From Nitrospira sp. SB0662_bin_26 (GTDB lineage Bacteria > Nitrospirota > Nitrospiria > Nitrospirales > UBA8639), in NCBI GenBank assembly GCA_009840285.1, contig VXOF01000105.1, positions 1 to 41,427 of the forward strand: a stretch of DNA of 41,427 nucleotides. The letters run 5' to 3'. The number at the start of each line of letters is the position of its first letter. Position 1 is the stretch's first letter. Below the pieces are notes generated by a model. The model saw nothing but the letters and a program-made list of their open reading frames with translations. It was not told the origin of the DNA and made no database searches. The position numbers and the translations under genes are program-made. This document shows, in pieces, positions 25,594 to 34,095 of this stretch.

Positions 25594-27882
25594 ATGAAAA
25601 AGTCATTCGACCAGACGGAACTGGAAAAACTCTCTCCACAAATCGACCGTGCAGTTGTCAAAGACTTTCTGGATCGTATGGATCCGGATTATTTCCTGGA
25701 ATTTTCAACCCGGACCGTGGCGGAACACGTGACCCTGGCCAACACCCTGACTCTGGAAGAGCCCTGCATGCTCCGTGTTCAACCGGCAAACGATGCGAAT
25801 CGGTACCGGCTCACGATCGTCGCCTACGACTATTTTGCGGAATTTGCCACCATTTGCGGCCTGTTGTCCGCCTATGGCTTCGACATACGCGAAGCCCTTG
25901 TTTTCACGTACCATGACGACCCGGTTTCTGCGTCGAAAACTTTGCGTCACATGCGAGCGCCCAAATGGCCGATCCGGCGCCCCCGCCAACAACCGGGCCT
26001 CTTCAAAAGAAAAGTCGTGGACGTCTTTCAGGTTCAGCTTCTCCCGGGGACGACATTCAATGCGGCAACTGAGCAGGAATTGAGCCAAGACCTGTCCCAC
26101 ATGATTTGTTTGCTCGAATCCCGGAAGCTCCAGGAGGTCCGCAATTATGTAAATCGAAAATTAGCGGAAACGCTTGGCCAAAGAAAAACAGCGGCTTCCG
26201 CCCTCGTGCATCCGGTGGAAATATTCTTCAATAATGCGCGTTCCACGCGAGATACCGTCGTCGATATCAGAGGCACGGATTCTCCGGCTTTCTTATACGC
26301 CTTTACGAATGCGTTGGCCATGAGAGGACTGTATTTTTCAAAAGCCGTGATTGATGGAGACGGCATCAAAGTCCGTAACCGATTTTTTGTCAGGGATCGA
26401 CACGGCAAGAAGATTGTCTCGACACAAGAACAACAGGAACTGACCGTCGCCGCCGCCCTCATCAAGGAATTTACCCATTCCCTCACGTGGGCCCCGGATC
26501 CCGGCAAGGCGTTGAATCATTTCAGTCATTTCCTGGATCAGTTGCTGGAACATCGTCTCAACAAAAAACAGATCGGCTGGCTTACCAGAAAAGATTCGTT
26601 GGCCAACCTCGCCCGGTTATTCGGTACAAGCGATTTCTTATGGGAAGACTTCCTTCGCCGGCAACACGTCAACCTTCTGCCCATTGTCGAAACGTTCCAT
26701 CAGCCTCAGGCCCGCTTATCAAAAACCGCTCTCGCCAAGACGTTGAAGGCCGCGCTTGGAAAGAATCGAAATCCGGGAAACAGAAAAACGATCTTGAATC
26801 GGTTTAAAGATCAAGAATTGTTTCGTATCGACATGCATCATATTCTTAACGAAACGTCCCTCCCCTCGTTCTCCGAATCACTCACGACCCTGGCTGAAGT
26901 GATCTTAGCACAAGCCCTCGTCGAGGCCCAGGCAGTGGTCAACCGAACACTTCCACCGCCGGCGACGCTGAACAAAAGTCCTCTGCCGTTCAGTATTTGT
27001 GGATTAGGCAAGTTGGGCGGGCGTGAGTTAGGCTACGCCTCCGATATCGAGTTGATCTTTGTCTATGGGACGAATACCTCGGATCGTCCCAGCCCCGGCC
27101 TTGGTGAATACTACGAACGACTGGTTCAGGAATTTCTTCATTGGATCGAGGCGAAACAGGAAGGAATTTTTCAGCTCGACATCCGGTTGCGACCTCATGG
27201 AGAAAAAGGTCTGTTGGCGAATTCCTTTGACGACGTCAAACGCTATTATCGAACGGGAGGCGCCGCTGCGCCGTTTGAGCGACAGGCCTTGATCAAGTTG
27301 CGGCACGTCGCGGGGCACGCCGCGCTGGGCCGTCGCATTGAACAGTACCGGGATGAGTTTGTCTACAGTCGAACCTCCTGGCCGTTGGACACCGCCCTGC
27401 ATTTGCGCCGCAGGCAGATCCGGGAATTGATCCCCAAGGGCGCCATCCACGTGAAATACAGTCCTGGTGGACTCATCGACGTTGAATATGCCGCTCAGTA
27501 CCTTCAAATGCAGCATGGCTGCCGGGATGCCTCGCTGCATACTCCCAATACCCTGGACGCACTTGAGGCCCTTCAAGCGACAAAAATTCTCTCACGTCAC
27601 GACGCAACGATCCTGATGGAAGACTATCTGTTCCTGAGAAAGGTGATTGATGGCTTGCGCATCGTTCGCGGAAATGCCAAGGATCTGGTGCTGCCGGAAT
27701 CCGGTTCCGACGACATGATCTATCTGGCAAGAAGATTGGGGTATCTCACCGACGTCTGGAAAGAAGGGGCGCAAACGTTTGAAAACGAGTTACAACAACG
27801 CATGAACCGGACACACGCCCTATTCGTCAAACTGTTTCGTCAAACGCCTTCCGGCAAAAGAAAACGGCGTCTTTCCGATTGA
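25594..27882 (+). CDS. ACT-domain / GlnE C-half-like nucleotidyltransferase fusion
   Basis: A 762-residue protein. Residues about 70-150 ('YRLTIVAYDYFAEFATICGL', 'VVDVFQVQL') and about 206-275 ('DTVVDIRGTDSPAFLYAFTN', 'AMRGLYFSKAVIDGDGIKVR', 'NRFFVRDRHGKKI') look like two ACT domains, resembling those at the C-terminus of GlnD. A helical linker is followed by a GlnE-type core 'GLGKLGGRELGYASDIELIFVYG' (470-492; D-x-E in place of D-x-D), 'LDIRLRPHGEKGLLANSFDD' (528-) and 'KYSPGGLIDVEYAAQYLQMQHG' (621-). 'QYL' after the DVEY matches the C-half (adenylylating) of GlnE. ACT domains in GlnD bind glutamine, so this may be a glutamine-sensing adenylyltransferase. It is convergent with glnA, sharing its terminator. 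Confidence 0.85.
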   Translation: MKKSFDQTELEKLSPQIDRAVVKDFLDRMDPDYFLEFSTRTVAEHVTLANTLTLEEPCMLRVQPANDANRYRLTIVAYDYFAEFATICGLLSAYGFDIREALVFTYHDDPVSASKTLRHMRAPKWPIRRPRQQPGLFKRKVVDVFQVQLLPGTTFNAATEQELSQDLSHMICLLESRKLQEVRNYVNRKLAETLGQRKTAASALVHPVEIFFNNARSTRDTVVDIRGTDSPAFLYAFTNALAMRGLYFSKAVIDGDGIKVRNRFFVRDRHGKKIVSTQEQQELTVAAALIKEFTHSLTWAPDPGKALNHFSHFLDQLLEHRLNKKQIGWLTRKDSLANLARLFGTSDFLWEDFLRRQHVNLLPIVETFHQPQARLSKTALAKTLKAALGKNRNPGNRKTILNRFKDQELFRIDMHHILNETSLPSFSESLTTLAEVILAQALVEAQAVVNRTLPPPATLNKSPLPFSICGLGKLGGRELGYASDIELIFVYGTNTSDRPSPGLGEYYERLVQEFLHWIEAKQEGIFQLDIRLRPHGEKGLLANSFDDVKRYYRTGGAAAPFERQALIKLRHVAGHAALGRRIEQYRDEFVYSRTSWPLDTALHLRRRQIRELIPKGAIHVKYSPGGLIDVEYAAQYLQMQHGCRDASLHTPNTLDALEALQATKILSRHDATILMEDYLFLRKVIDGLRIVRGNAKDLVLPESGSDDMIYLARRLGYLTDVWKEGAQTFENELQQRMNRTHALFVKLFRQTPSGKRKRRLSD

Positions 27883-27897
27883 ACCGGAAAGACGCCG
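27856..27897 (-). terminator. Intrinsic terminator after glnA, overlapping the opposing stop codon
   Basis: A perfect 13-bp stem: CGGCGTCTTTCCG (27865-27877) and CGGAAAGACGCCG (27885-27897) with a 7-nt loop. Read on the minus strand it is followed by TTTTCTTTT. The plus-strand stop codon of the ACT-GlnE gene (27880-27882) lies in the loop. Confidence 0.85.
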
Positions 27898-27907
27898 TGA
27901 TGTCCAA

Positions 27908-27926
27908 ATGGGGCTCGAAGCCCCAT
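27908..27926. terminator. Second hairpin between glnA and the ACT-GlnE gene
   Basis: ATGGGGCT-CGA-AGCCCCAT forms a perfect 8-bp stem with a 3-nt loop, just past the glnA stop (27931). No T-run follows directly, so it may protect or process the 3' end. Confidence 0.6.
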
Positions 27927-27930
27927 CGCG

Positions 27931-29340
27931 CTAAATATCGTAGTACAAGAAGAATTCATGGGGATGAGGACGAATGCGAACCTCATCGGCTTCGTTTTCC
28001 CGTTTATAGCTGATCCAAGACTCCACCAGATCTTCACTGAAGACCCCGCCCTTTAGCAGGAACTGATGGTCGTTTTCCAGGTTGTCGAGTGATTCATCGA
28101 GGCTCGCAGGCACGGTTGGAATATTCGACGCTTCCTCCGGAGCCAAATCGTAGAGATTTTTGTCCATGGCTTCGCCCGGGTCGATCTTGTTTTGAATGCC
28201 GTCGAGTCCCGCCATCAACATCGCGCTGAAGGCCAGATAAAAGTTAGCCGAGGGATCAGGGAAACGCACTTCGATCCGTTTGGCTTTCGGGTTGGTCGAA
28301 TACATCGGGATTCGAATCCCGGCCGACCGGTTCCGGCTTGAATAGGCCAACAACACGGGAGCCTCGAATCCGGGCGTCAACCGTTTATAGGAATTGGTCG
28401 TCGGATTCGTAAACGCCGCCAGGGCCGCAGCGTGCTTCAGCACGCCGCCGATGTAATGCAGGCACGCTTTGGACACACCGGCGTATTCTTTGCCGGCGAA
28501 CGTCGGTTTTCCGTCCTTCCAAATGCTTTGATGCGTGTGCATGCCCGTCCCGTTATCCTGGAACAACGGTTTCGGCATGAATGTCGCGGTTTTGCCGTGC
28601 CGTCTGGCTACGTTCTTGACGATGTATTTGTACATCATCATTTTGTCCGCCATATTCAGTAAGCTGTCGAAACGAAGATCGATTTCGGCTTGTCCTCCCG
28701 TAGCCACTTCGTGGTGGTGTTTTTCAACATGAATCCCGGCCCTTTCCATTTCCCGGACCATTTCGGTACGAATGTCCTGTTGCGTATCCGTCGGGGGAAC
28801 AGGGAAATAGCCTTCCTTATGCCTTGGCCGTGACCCCAGGTTGTGACCGTCGTCGCCTGAATTCCATATACCCTCTTCGGAGTCGATAAAATAATAGCCA
28901 GAGTTGCTGGTTTGGTCATAACTCGCGTGATCAAACACGAAAAACTCGGCTTCAGGCCCCCAATAGGAGACGTCGCCGATTCTGGTGCTCTTCAGGTATT
29001 GCTCCGCCCGTTGAGCCACGCCTCGCGGGTCCCGCTCGTAGACGGCGCGCGTGATCGGATCTTGCACGTTACACACCATACTGAGAGTGGGCAGCTCGGT
29101 AAACGGATCCATCCGGGCGGAGTTCGGATCGGGGAATACCAGCATGTCGCTGTTCTGAATCGCTTTCCACCCGCGGATGGATGATCCGTCAAAGCCCGCT
29201 CCATCCTTAAACAAATCAAGGTTCAGTTCGGAGGTCGGGATGGAAAAATGCTGCCACGTCCCGACCAGGTCGACAAACTTGAGATCGACCATTTCCACTT
29301 TGTTCTTTTTGGCAAAATCCAATACTTCACGCGGAGTCAT
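27931..29340 (-). CDS. glnA: Glutamine synthetase type I
   Basis: A 469-residue enzyme forming glutamine from glutamate, ammonia and ATP (dodecameric GSI-beta type). Visible motifs: N-terminal beta-grasp '[16 protein letters not shown]', '[10 protein letters not shown]', the catalytic 'EAEFFVFD', '[15 protein letters not shown]', '[10 protein letters not shown]' and '[10 protein letters not shown]'. Tyr397 in '[12 protein letters not shown]' is the adenylylation site, at the same number as in E. coli, so the two GlnE-like proteins have a target. The start has AAGGAGG upstream. It is the last gene of the porin-amtB-glnK-amtB-glnA run and has a possible sigma-54 site in the 47-bp gap before it. 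Confidence 0.98.
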   Translation of the reverse strand: MTPREVLDFAKKNKVEMVDLKFVDLVGTWQHFSIPTSELNLDLFKDGAGFDGSSIRGWKAIQNSDMLVFPDPNSARMDPFTELPTLSMVCNVQDPITRAVYERDPRGVAQRAEQYLKSTRIGDVSYWGPEAEFFVFDHASYDQTSNSGYYFIDSEEGIWNSGDDGHNLGSRPRHKEGYFPVPPTDTQQDIRTEMVREMERAGIHVEKHHHEVATGGQAEIDLRFDSLLNMADKMMMYKYIVKNVARRHGKTATFMPKPLFQDNGTGMHTHQSIWKDGKPTFAGKEYAGVSKACLHYIGGVLKHAAALAAFTNPTTNSYKRLTPGFEAPVLLAYSSRNRSAGIRIPMYSTNPKAKRIEVRFPDPSANFYLAFSAMLMAGLDGIQNKIDPGEAMDKNLYDLAPEEASNIPTVPASLDESLDNLENDHQFLLKGGVFSEDLVESWISYKRENEADEVRIRPHPHEFFLYYDI

Positions 29341-29369
29341 TCCGTACCTCCTTCTTCACACAATAGGTT

Positions 29370-29385
29370 TACAACACGAACGCCA
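29370..29385 (-). promoter_or_regulatory. Candidate sigma-54 promoter before glnA
   Basis: On the minus strand TGGCGTTCGTGTTGTA matches the -24/-12 consensus TGGCACG-N4-TTGCA at TGGC and TTG, with GT instead of GC at -12. It lies about 30 bp upstream of the glnA ATG. The -12 mismatch keeps the confidence low. Confidence 0.35.
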
Positions 29386-29387
29386 TC

Positions 29388-30686
29388 TCAGGTATAAGCG
29401 CGCTCACTATGCTGGCTCAAATCGAGCCCGGTTTCTTCATCTTCCGAAGACACGCGCAGACCCACCAGCAGATCCACGACTTTCAAAATAACAAAGGTTC
29501 CGACCACCACAAACACCAGCGTGGAAACGGCAAGCACAAACTGAGTCACGAATTGCCCCGGGTTCCCGTAAAATAAACCCTGGGCCCCTATGGATGCGAA
29601 CAACCCGGTTGCGAGGATCCCGGTAAAGCCGCCCACTCCGTGAATGGCGACGACGTCGAGCGAATCATCGTACCCCAGCCTGATTTTCAAGACAACTGCG
29701 GCATAGCAGAGGGCACCAGCCACGAGTCCGATCACTAATGCCGGCAGGGGCGTCACGAACCCGGCACCTGGAGTAATGGTGGCCAAACCCGCGATGATCC
29801 CGCTTGCCACCCCCAGCATGGTGGGTTTGCCGGTGCGTAGCCATTCCGCTCCCATCCAACTAATCCCACCGGCACAAGCCGCAATGTGCGTGGCGACAAA
29901 CGCCGAGGCCGCGCCTCCGTTAGCACCCAACGCGCTCCCGGCGTTGAACCCGAACCACCCAAACCACAACAACCCCGTCCCTAGGACCGTCATGGGAAGG
30001 TTGTGCGGAAGCATGGTCTCAACCCCGTAGCCTTTCCGTTGTCCCAACACCAGGGCACAGACGAGAGCCGCGAATCCCGAACTGATGTGCACCACGGCTC
30101 CCCCGGCAAAATCCAATGCGCCCATCTCCGCCAGCCAACCGCCTCCCCAGACCCAATGGGCAAGCGGCGAATAGATCAGGACTGACCAGAGTACGGCAAA
30201 CAGCAGCAACGCCGAGAATTTCATTCGCTCGGCAAAACTGCCGGTGATCAGCGCCACGGTGATGGCGGCGAACATGAGTTGAAACACCATGAAGGCCAAA
30301 TGCGGGATTCCCGTGCCGGGAAAGGCGTCCTGTCCCACGCCCATCGAGAAAAGAAATTCTAGGCTGCCGATGATTCCGCCCACGTCGGTGCCGAAGGCCA
30401 ATGAATATCCGAGCAGCACCCACACAATGCTGATCATGCAGAGGATGATGGCAGTATGCATCAGCGTCCCGAGTACATTTTTGCTCCGGACGAGCCCGCC
30501 GTAAAAAAGCGCCAACCCGGGCAGGGTCATACAGAGTACGAATGCGGACGACACCAGAACCCACGCCGTATCACCCGTGTCAATGGCTCCTGGGGTCCCG
30601 TCCTGGGCCCATCCGGTTACCGGCCCGCACCATAAACTCAAAATCACAACCACTAGCCACATGAATGAGAAGGTCGAGTGCTTCAC
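29388..30686 (-). CDS. amtB: Ammonium transporter AmtB (second copy)
   Basis: A 432-residue integral membrane protein with a GTG start (AGGTGG upstream). A signal-like N-terminus is followed by about 11 membrane helices. 'FAGGAVVHISSGFAAL' holds the first pore histidine and 'VAIHGVGGFTGILATGLFA' the second. 'LALFYGGLVRSKNVLGTLMH' and 'HLAFMVFQLMFAAITVALITG' are Amt hallmarks. The C-terminal tail ends in 'SQHSERAYT', nearly identical to the other AmtB here. It follows glnK after a 156-bp gap, in an amtB-glnK-amtB arrangement. AmtB tails normally bind GlnK. Confidence 0.97.
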   Translation of the reverse strand: MKHSTFSFMWLVVVILSLWCGPVTGWAQDGTPGAIDTGDTAWVLVSSAFVLCMTLPGLALFYGGLVRSKNVLGTLMHTAIILCMISIVWVLLGYSLAFGTDVGGIIGSLEFLFSMGVGQDAFPGTGIPHLAFMVFQLMFAAITVALITGSFAERMKFSALLLFAVLWSVLIYSPLAHWVWGGGWLAEMGALDFAGGAVVHISSGFAALVCALVLGQRKGYGVETMLPHNLPMTVLGTGLLWFGWFGFNAGSALGANGGAASAFVATHIAACAGGISWMGAEWLRTGKPTMLGVASGIIAGLATITPGAGFVTPLPALVIGLVAGALCYAAVVLKIRLGYDDSLDVVAIHGVGGFTGILATGLFASIGAQGLFYGNPGQFVTQFVLAVSTLVFVVVGTFVILKVVDLLVGLRVSSEDEETGLDLSQHSERAYT

Positions 30687-30842
30687 GGTTCCACCTCGGG
30701 TTAAGGGTTATCTGAACCGGCGCAGCCGGATACGCCAGAAACCGTCCGTTGCCGGAAAGTTGAAGAATTACACCTCAAGTCCACCAAGACCCGTTCCAAT
30801 GCCGCCTGTTTTCGTTTGTACAAGTGTCTTCAAGGGAGCCGG

Positions 30843-31241
<399 letters not shown>

Positions 31242-31244
31242 TCA

Positions 31245-31260
31245 TGCCTGACGTGATCCA
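31245..31260 (-). promoter_or_regulatory. Candidate sigma-54 promoter before glnK
   Basis: TGGATCACGTCAGGCA has the core GG-N10-GC spacing of -24/-12 promoters, in the 101-bp gap between the first amtB and glnK. Only the core GG and GC and flanking T/A fit, so confidence is modest. Confidence 0.35.
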
Positions 31261-31282
31261 ATATCATGAATCGATCTGACAC

Positions 31283-32587
31283 CTAAGTATATGCGCGTTC
31301 GCTATGTTCACTCAGGTCAAGCCCAACGATCTCCTCTTCCTTCTCCACGCGAAGGCCTATCACCATATCCAACACTTTCAAAATAATAAAGGTTCCGACA
31401 AACGCAAACACCCAAGTGGCTCCAACGCCCACGGCCTGAATGAACACCTGACCCGGATTTCCGAAAAACAAGCCTGTTCCACCGCCCACACTGGCAAAAA
31501 GTCCCGTGGCTATGGCCCCCCAAGTCCCTCCGATGCCGTGAATGCCCAGCACGTCAAGCGCATCATCATAGCCGAATTTGGACTTCCATACCACAGCTAA
31601 ATAGCACAGAACCCCGGCGCCGAAACCGATCACAATCGAGGAAATCGGGCCGACGAAACCCGCCGCCGGGGTAATCGCCACCAACCCGGCAATGGCGCCG
31701 CTGGCCCCGCCCAAGGCGGTCGGTTTGCCGGTATACATCCATTCAATCACGAGCCATCCCAGAACACCGGCAGAGGTGGCTACCTGAGTGGCGACAAAAG
31801 CCCCCGCGGCGATCCCATCAGCCGCCAGGGCGCTCCCCGCGTTGAAGCCGAACCATCCCACCCACAACAAGGCCGCCCCAACCACGGTAAAGGGCAGGTT
31901 ATGGGGAGCCATCTTTTCGGTTCCATAGCCGTGGCGTTGTCCCAGGACCAACGCCGCAGCCAAGGCGGCCACACCCGAACTGATGTGCACGACGGTGCCG
32001 CCGGCAAAATCCAGGGCTCCCAATTCGCCCAACCATCCGCCGCCCCAGACCCAATGAGCCAGCGGGGCATAGATCAAGGTGACCCACAGGACCGCAAACA
32101 GCACGTACCCCATGAACTTCATGCGTTCTGCGATGGCTCCGCTGATCAGCGCCACCGTAATCGCCGCGAACATGAGTTGAAACACCATGAAGGCAAGATG
32201 CGGGATGGCCGTGCCGGAAAAGGCTTCCGGCCCGACGCCACTCGACCACAGAAATTCGAAATTGCCTACGATGCCAGCCACGTCCGTGCCGAAGGCAATG
32301 GTATAGCCCCACAGCACCCAGACCACGCTGACCACGCACACGGAGATGAAGCTGTACATCATGGTGCTCAGCACGTTCTTGTCGCGCACCATCCCTCCGT
32401 AAAAAAGCGCCAGGCCCGGAATAATCATGGCGAGCACCAATGCGGAAGACGTCAGAAGCCATCCCGTATCCCCAGCACTGATCGCCGCGCCTCCTTCTTC
32501 CGCCAGGGCCGATCCCGTAAAAACTGAAAGTAGTAATACTGAAAATAATATACTTATATATTTTAATGAAAGTTTCCTGTTTTCCAT
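31283..32587 (-). CDS. amtB: Ammonium transporter AmtB (first copy)
   Basis: A 434-residue transporter, start 32587 with a GGAGGGAG ribosome-binding site. A cleavable-looking N-terminal helix ends near 'VFTGSALAEEGG', followed by the Amt core: 'LALFYGGMVRDKNVLSTMMY', 'HLAFMVFQLMFAAITVALISG', 'FAGGTVVHISSGVAALAAAL' (first pore His) and 'LGIHGIGGTWGAIATGLFASV' (second pore His). The tail ends 'GLDLSEHSERAYT'. It is highly similar to the other AmtB, so the two are probably paralogues from duplication. It starts 34 bp after the porin stop, in one operon. Confidence 0.97.
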   Translation of the reverse strand: MENRKLSLKYISILFSVLLLSVFTGSALAEEGGAAISAGDTGWLLTSSALVLAMIIPGLALFYGGMVRDKNVLSTMMYSFISVCVVSVVWVLWGYTIAFGTDVAGIVGNFEFLWSSGVGPEAFSGTAIPHLAFMVFQLMFAAITVALISGAIAERMKFMGYVLFAVLWVTLIYAPLAHWVWGGGWLGELGALDFAGGTVVHISSGVAALAAALVLGQRHGYGTEKMAPHNLPFTVVGAALLWVGWFGFNAGSALAADGIAAGAFVATQVATSAGVLGWLVIEWMYTGKPTALGGASGAIAGLVAITPAAGFVGPISSIVIGFGAGVLCYLAVVWKSKFGYDDALDVLGIHGIGGTWGAIATGLFASVGGGTGLFFGNPGQVFIQAVGVGATWVFAFVGTFIILKVLDMVIGLRVEKEEEIVGLDLSEHSERAYT

Positions 32588-32621
32588 TTTCTCCCTCCTG
32601 TTATGTGGTTACAGGACTTCC

Positions 32622-33794
32622 CTAAAAGAGGAAGATCATTTCACCGGCCAACGTTGATTGGCTGTCTGTCGGACCGTCACTACCATCAAAGGTATTTCTG
32701 TCGGATTTATCGTAACGGAATTCCGCCCGGGTAATCAGATTGGGAACCGGCTTGTACTGCAGGGTCCATGTGGTTTCCCACAACGTTTGATCAGGCACGA
32801 CTCCTGCAGCACAAACATGAGCATTGCCTATACTTTCATCCCCAAAGCAAGAGAAGTAACCGGCCGCATCCTCAAAGACTTCCGCCCGGGCGTGAAGTCC
32901 CCACTGGTCGTTGAACTCATAGATGGCGTAGCCTGCCACGCCATTCCATCGGGCGTTGGCAGCTCCAGGGACTGCCTGATTCCCGTAATATCCTTCCAAC
33001 ACGAGTTCCAGTTGATCGGTCGCCTGCACATCGATGATGCCTCCAACCTGCATGCGGTCCGCACTTTCTTCTCCAAAAGAGTTATCCTCCGGCCCCCAGA
33101 ACCCGAATATCGACACCCCCAGGTTGTCCGCTGGCGCGAGAGACAGCAGCGCTTCGATCGATTTGCCGTTGTTCTCATCCCTTTGCAGGCCCTTAAATGA
33201 ATTGATGGCGCTCATGGCAAACGAAACGTTATCCGAAAGATCAAACGAAGCGCGAAACCCCGTCACCGTGAACGGTTCGCCGATGCCGAAGAGGAACGAA
33301 CGCGAGAAGTTGGGGTTGAGAGGGCTTTCGATCACTTCATACCCGATCAGCGTGTTCATGCGGCCGGCCTGGAAGGTGAGATTATCCGCCGGCATGTATT
33401 GGACGTAGGCTTCCTGAAAGTCGAAATCGTCGTTACCCGTCCCACCGGTAAATTTGGCATCTTCCCCGAAGTTCAGCTTCAGGCGGAATCCCGCCCGGTC
33501 GGCCAGGGCTCCTCCCGGACTCGCGGCTTTTTCCAGGACGAGTTGCGCCATGTTGGGTCGGAAGGAATTCGCGTCGCCGTCGAAACTCCGGTTGTTGTTC
33601 ACGCCGGTGGAAGGATTGTTGAAATTCTGCGTGTACGATGTTTCCACGTAGCCGTACAGCGACAGGTTCAGTTTGTTGGCCAACGTGTCATTTTGAGCCA
33701 GCGCCACGGAACTCAATAGTGGCAAAGGCAGCCACCCCACGACCGCAAGGCTGAAAACAAAAAAGAATATTCGAGTCGTCATTCGTTTGACCAT
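32622..33794 (-). CDS. Outer-membrane beta-barrel porin
   Basis: A 390-residue exported protein, start 33794 with AAGGAG eight bases upstream. A signal peptide (residues 1-33, ending SSVALAQ) precedes amphipathic beta strands of the OmpL-like porin (BBP2) type: 'LNLSLYGYVETSYTQNFNNP', 'GFRLKLNFGEDAKF', 'DFDFQEAYVQYMPADNLTFQAGRMNTLIGYEVIESPLNPNFSRSFLFG', 'FTVTGFRASFDLSDNVSFAMSAIN'. It ends in the aromatic-terminal strand 'STLAGEMIFLF', a normal barrel C-terminus. It is first in the run with amtB-glnK-amtB-glnA, suggesting the outer-membrane step of ammonium or small-solute uptake. Substrate specificity is not readable. Confidence 0.85.
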   Translation of the reverse strand: MVKRMTTRIFFFVFSLAVVGWLPLPLLSSVALAQNDTLANKLNLSLYGYVETSYTQNFNNPSTGVNNNRSFDGDANSFRPNMAQLVLEKAASPGGALADRAGFRLKLNFGEDAKFTGGTGNDDFDFQEAYVQYMPADNLTFQAGRMNTLIGYEVIESPLNPNFSRSFLFGIGEPFTVTGFRASFDLSDNVSFAMSAINSFKGLQRDENNGKSIEALLSLAPADNLGVSIFGFWGPEDNSFGEESADRMQVGGIIDVQATDQLELVLEGYYGNQAVPGAANARWNGVAGYAIYEFNDQWGLHARAEVFEDAAGYFSCFGDESIGNAHVCAAGVVPDQTLWETTWTLQYKPVPNLITRAEFRYDKSDRNTFDGSDGPTDSQSTLAGEMIFLF

Positions 33795-33838
33795 GTCAGG
33801 TTCTCCTTCGTCGAAATTTGTTGCAGAAAGTCAATTCG

Positions 33839-33856
33839 GCACACTCCTTTGTGTGC
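33839..33856 (-). promoter_or_regulatory. Small hairpin in the porin leader
   Basis: GCACAC-TCCTTT-GTGTGC is a perfect 6-bp stem with a 6-nt loop, about 45 bp upstream of the porin ATG and downstream of the terminator at 33910. Confidence 0.45.
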
Positions 33857-33908
33857 GTCCTATTGTGAATGAAAGGGCCTAGATTTAATTTTCAATGCCC
33901 TTCCTGAC

Positions 33909-34003
33909 CAAAAAAAAAGCCCCCAACCCCTTTTACGTGGTTGAGGACTTCGTCGTCCTTTGAATACAAATAATAAAGGCCGAGACACCGATGTCCCGAC
34001 AAT
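33909..34003 (-). ncRNA. Candidate structured RNA or attenuator upstream of the porin-amtB operon
   Basis: Downstream of a sigma-70-like promoter (34010-34038) the minus strand gives about 95 nt. It contains a 9-bp hairpin with a UCGG loop (GTCGGGACA pairing with TGTCTCGGC), then a small AGGAC/GTCCT hairpin. It ends in an intrinsic terminator: CCTCAACC (minus strand) pairs with GGTTGGGG, followed by nine Ts. The terminator is about 115 bp before the porin ATG, so transcripts must read through it or start later. It is either a small RNA or a conditional attenuator. No known family was recognised. Confidence 0.55.
33910..33949 (-). terminator. Intrinsic terminator in the porin upstream region
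   Basis: CCCCAACC (33921-33928) and GGTTGAGG (33939-33946) form the stem (one G-U in RNA), with the outer pairs AG/CT. On the minus strand it is followed by a run of nine T residues (complement of 33910-33918). Confidence 0.8.
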
Positions 34004-34009
34004 GAGGCA

Positions 34010-34038
34010 TTTTTACATCAGTTCCAGGTAACAGTCAA
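34010..34038 (-). promoter_or_regulatory. Sigma-70-type promoter for the leader RNA
   Basis: Minus strand: TTGACT (34038-34033), a 17-bp spacer and TAAAAA (34015-34010). Expected transcription start is near 34003. Confidence 0.55.
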
Positions 34039-34095
34039 GACAAAATTGTGGGGAATTACATACGGAACCTAAGCTGTGTTATAGAGTTAACCGTT

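Noticed and set aside
23917-27882. A frameshifted or interrupted single glnE gene
   Set aside because: The two halves are on opposite strands with separate starts, and each has complete motifs. A simple frameshift cannot give this; an inversion might, but both are now full-length open frames.
30783-30798. Sigma-54 site before the second amtB
   Set aside because: TGGAACGGGTCTTGGT matches at TGG, ACG and TTG, but the nearly invariant C at -12 is G, so it was not listed.
33909-34003. Glutamine or guanidine riboswitch
   Set aside because: The hairpins do not show the conserved bases of the motifs I know; one ACGA-containing loop is not enough.
34048-34095. Upstream GTG start for the beta-helix protein
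   Set aside because: It lies within the divergent promoter region and adds 16 residues with no support; the ATG at 34096 is simpler.
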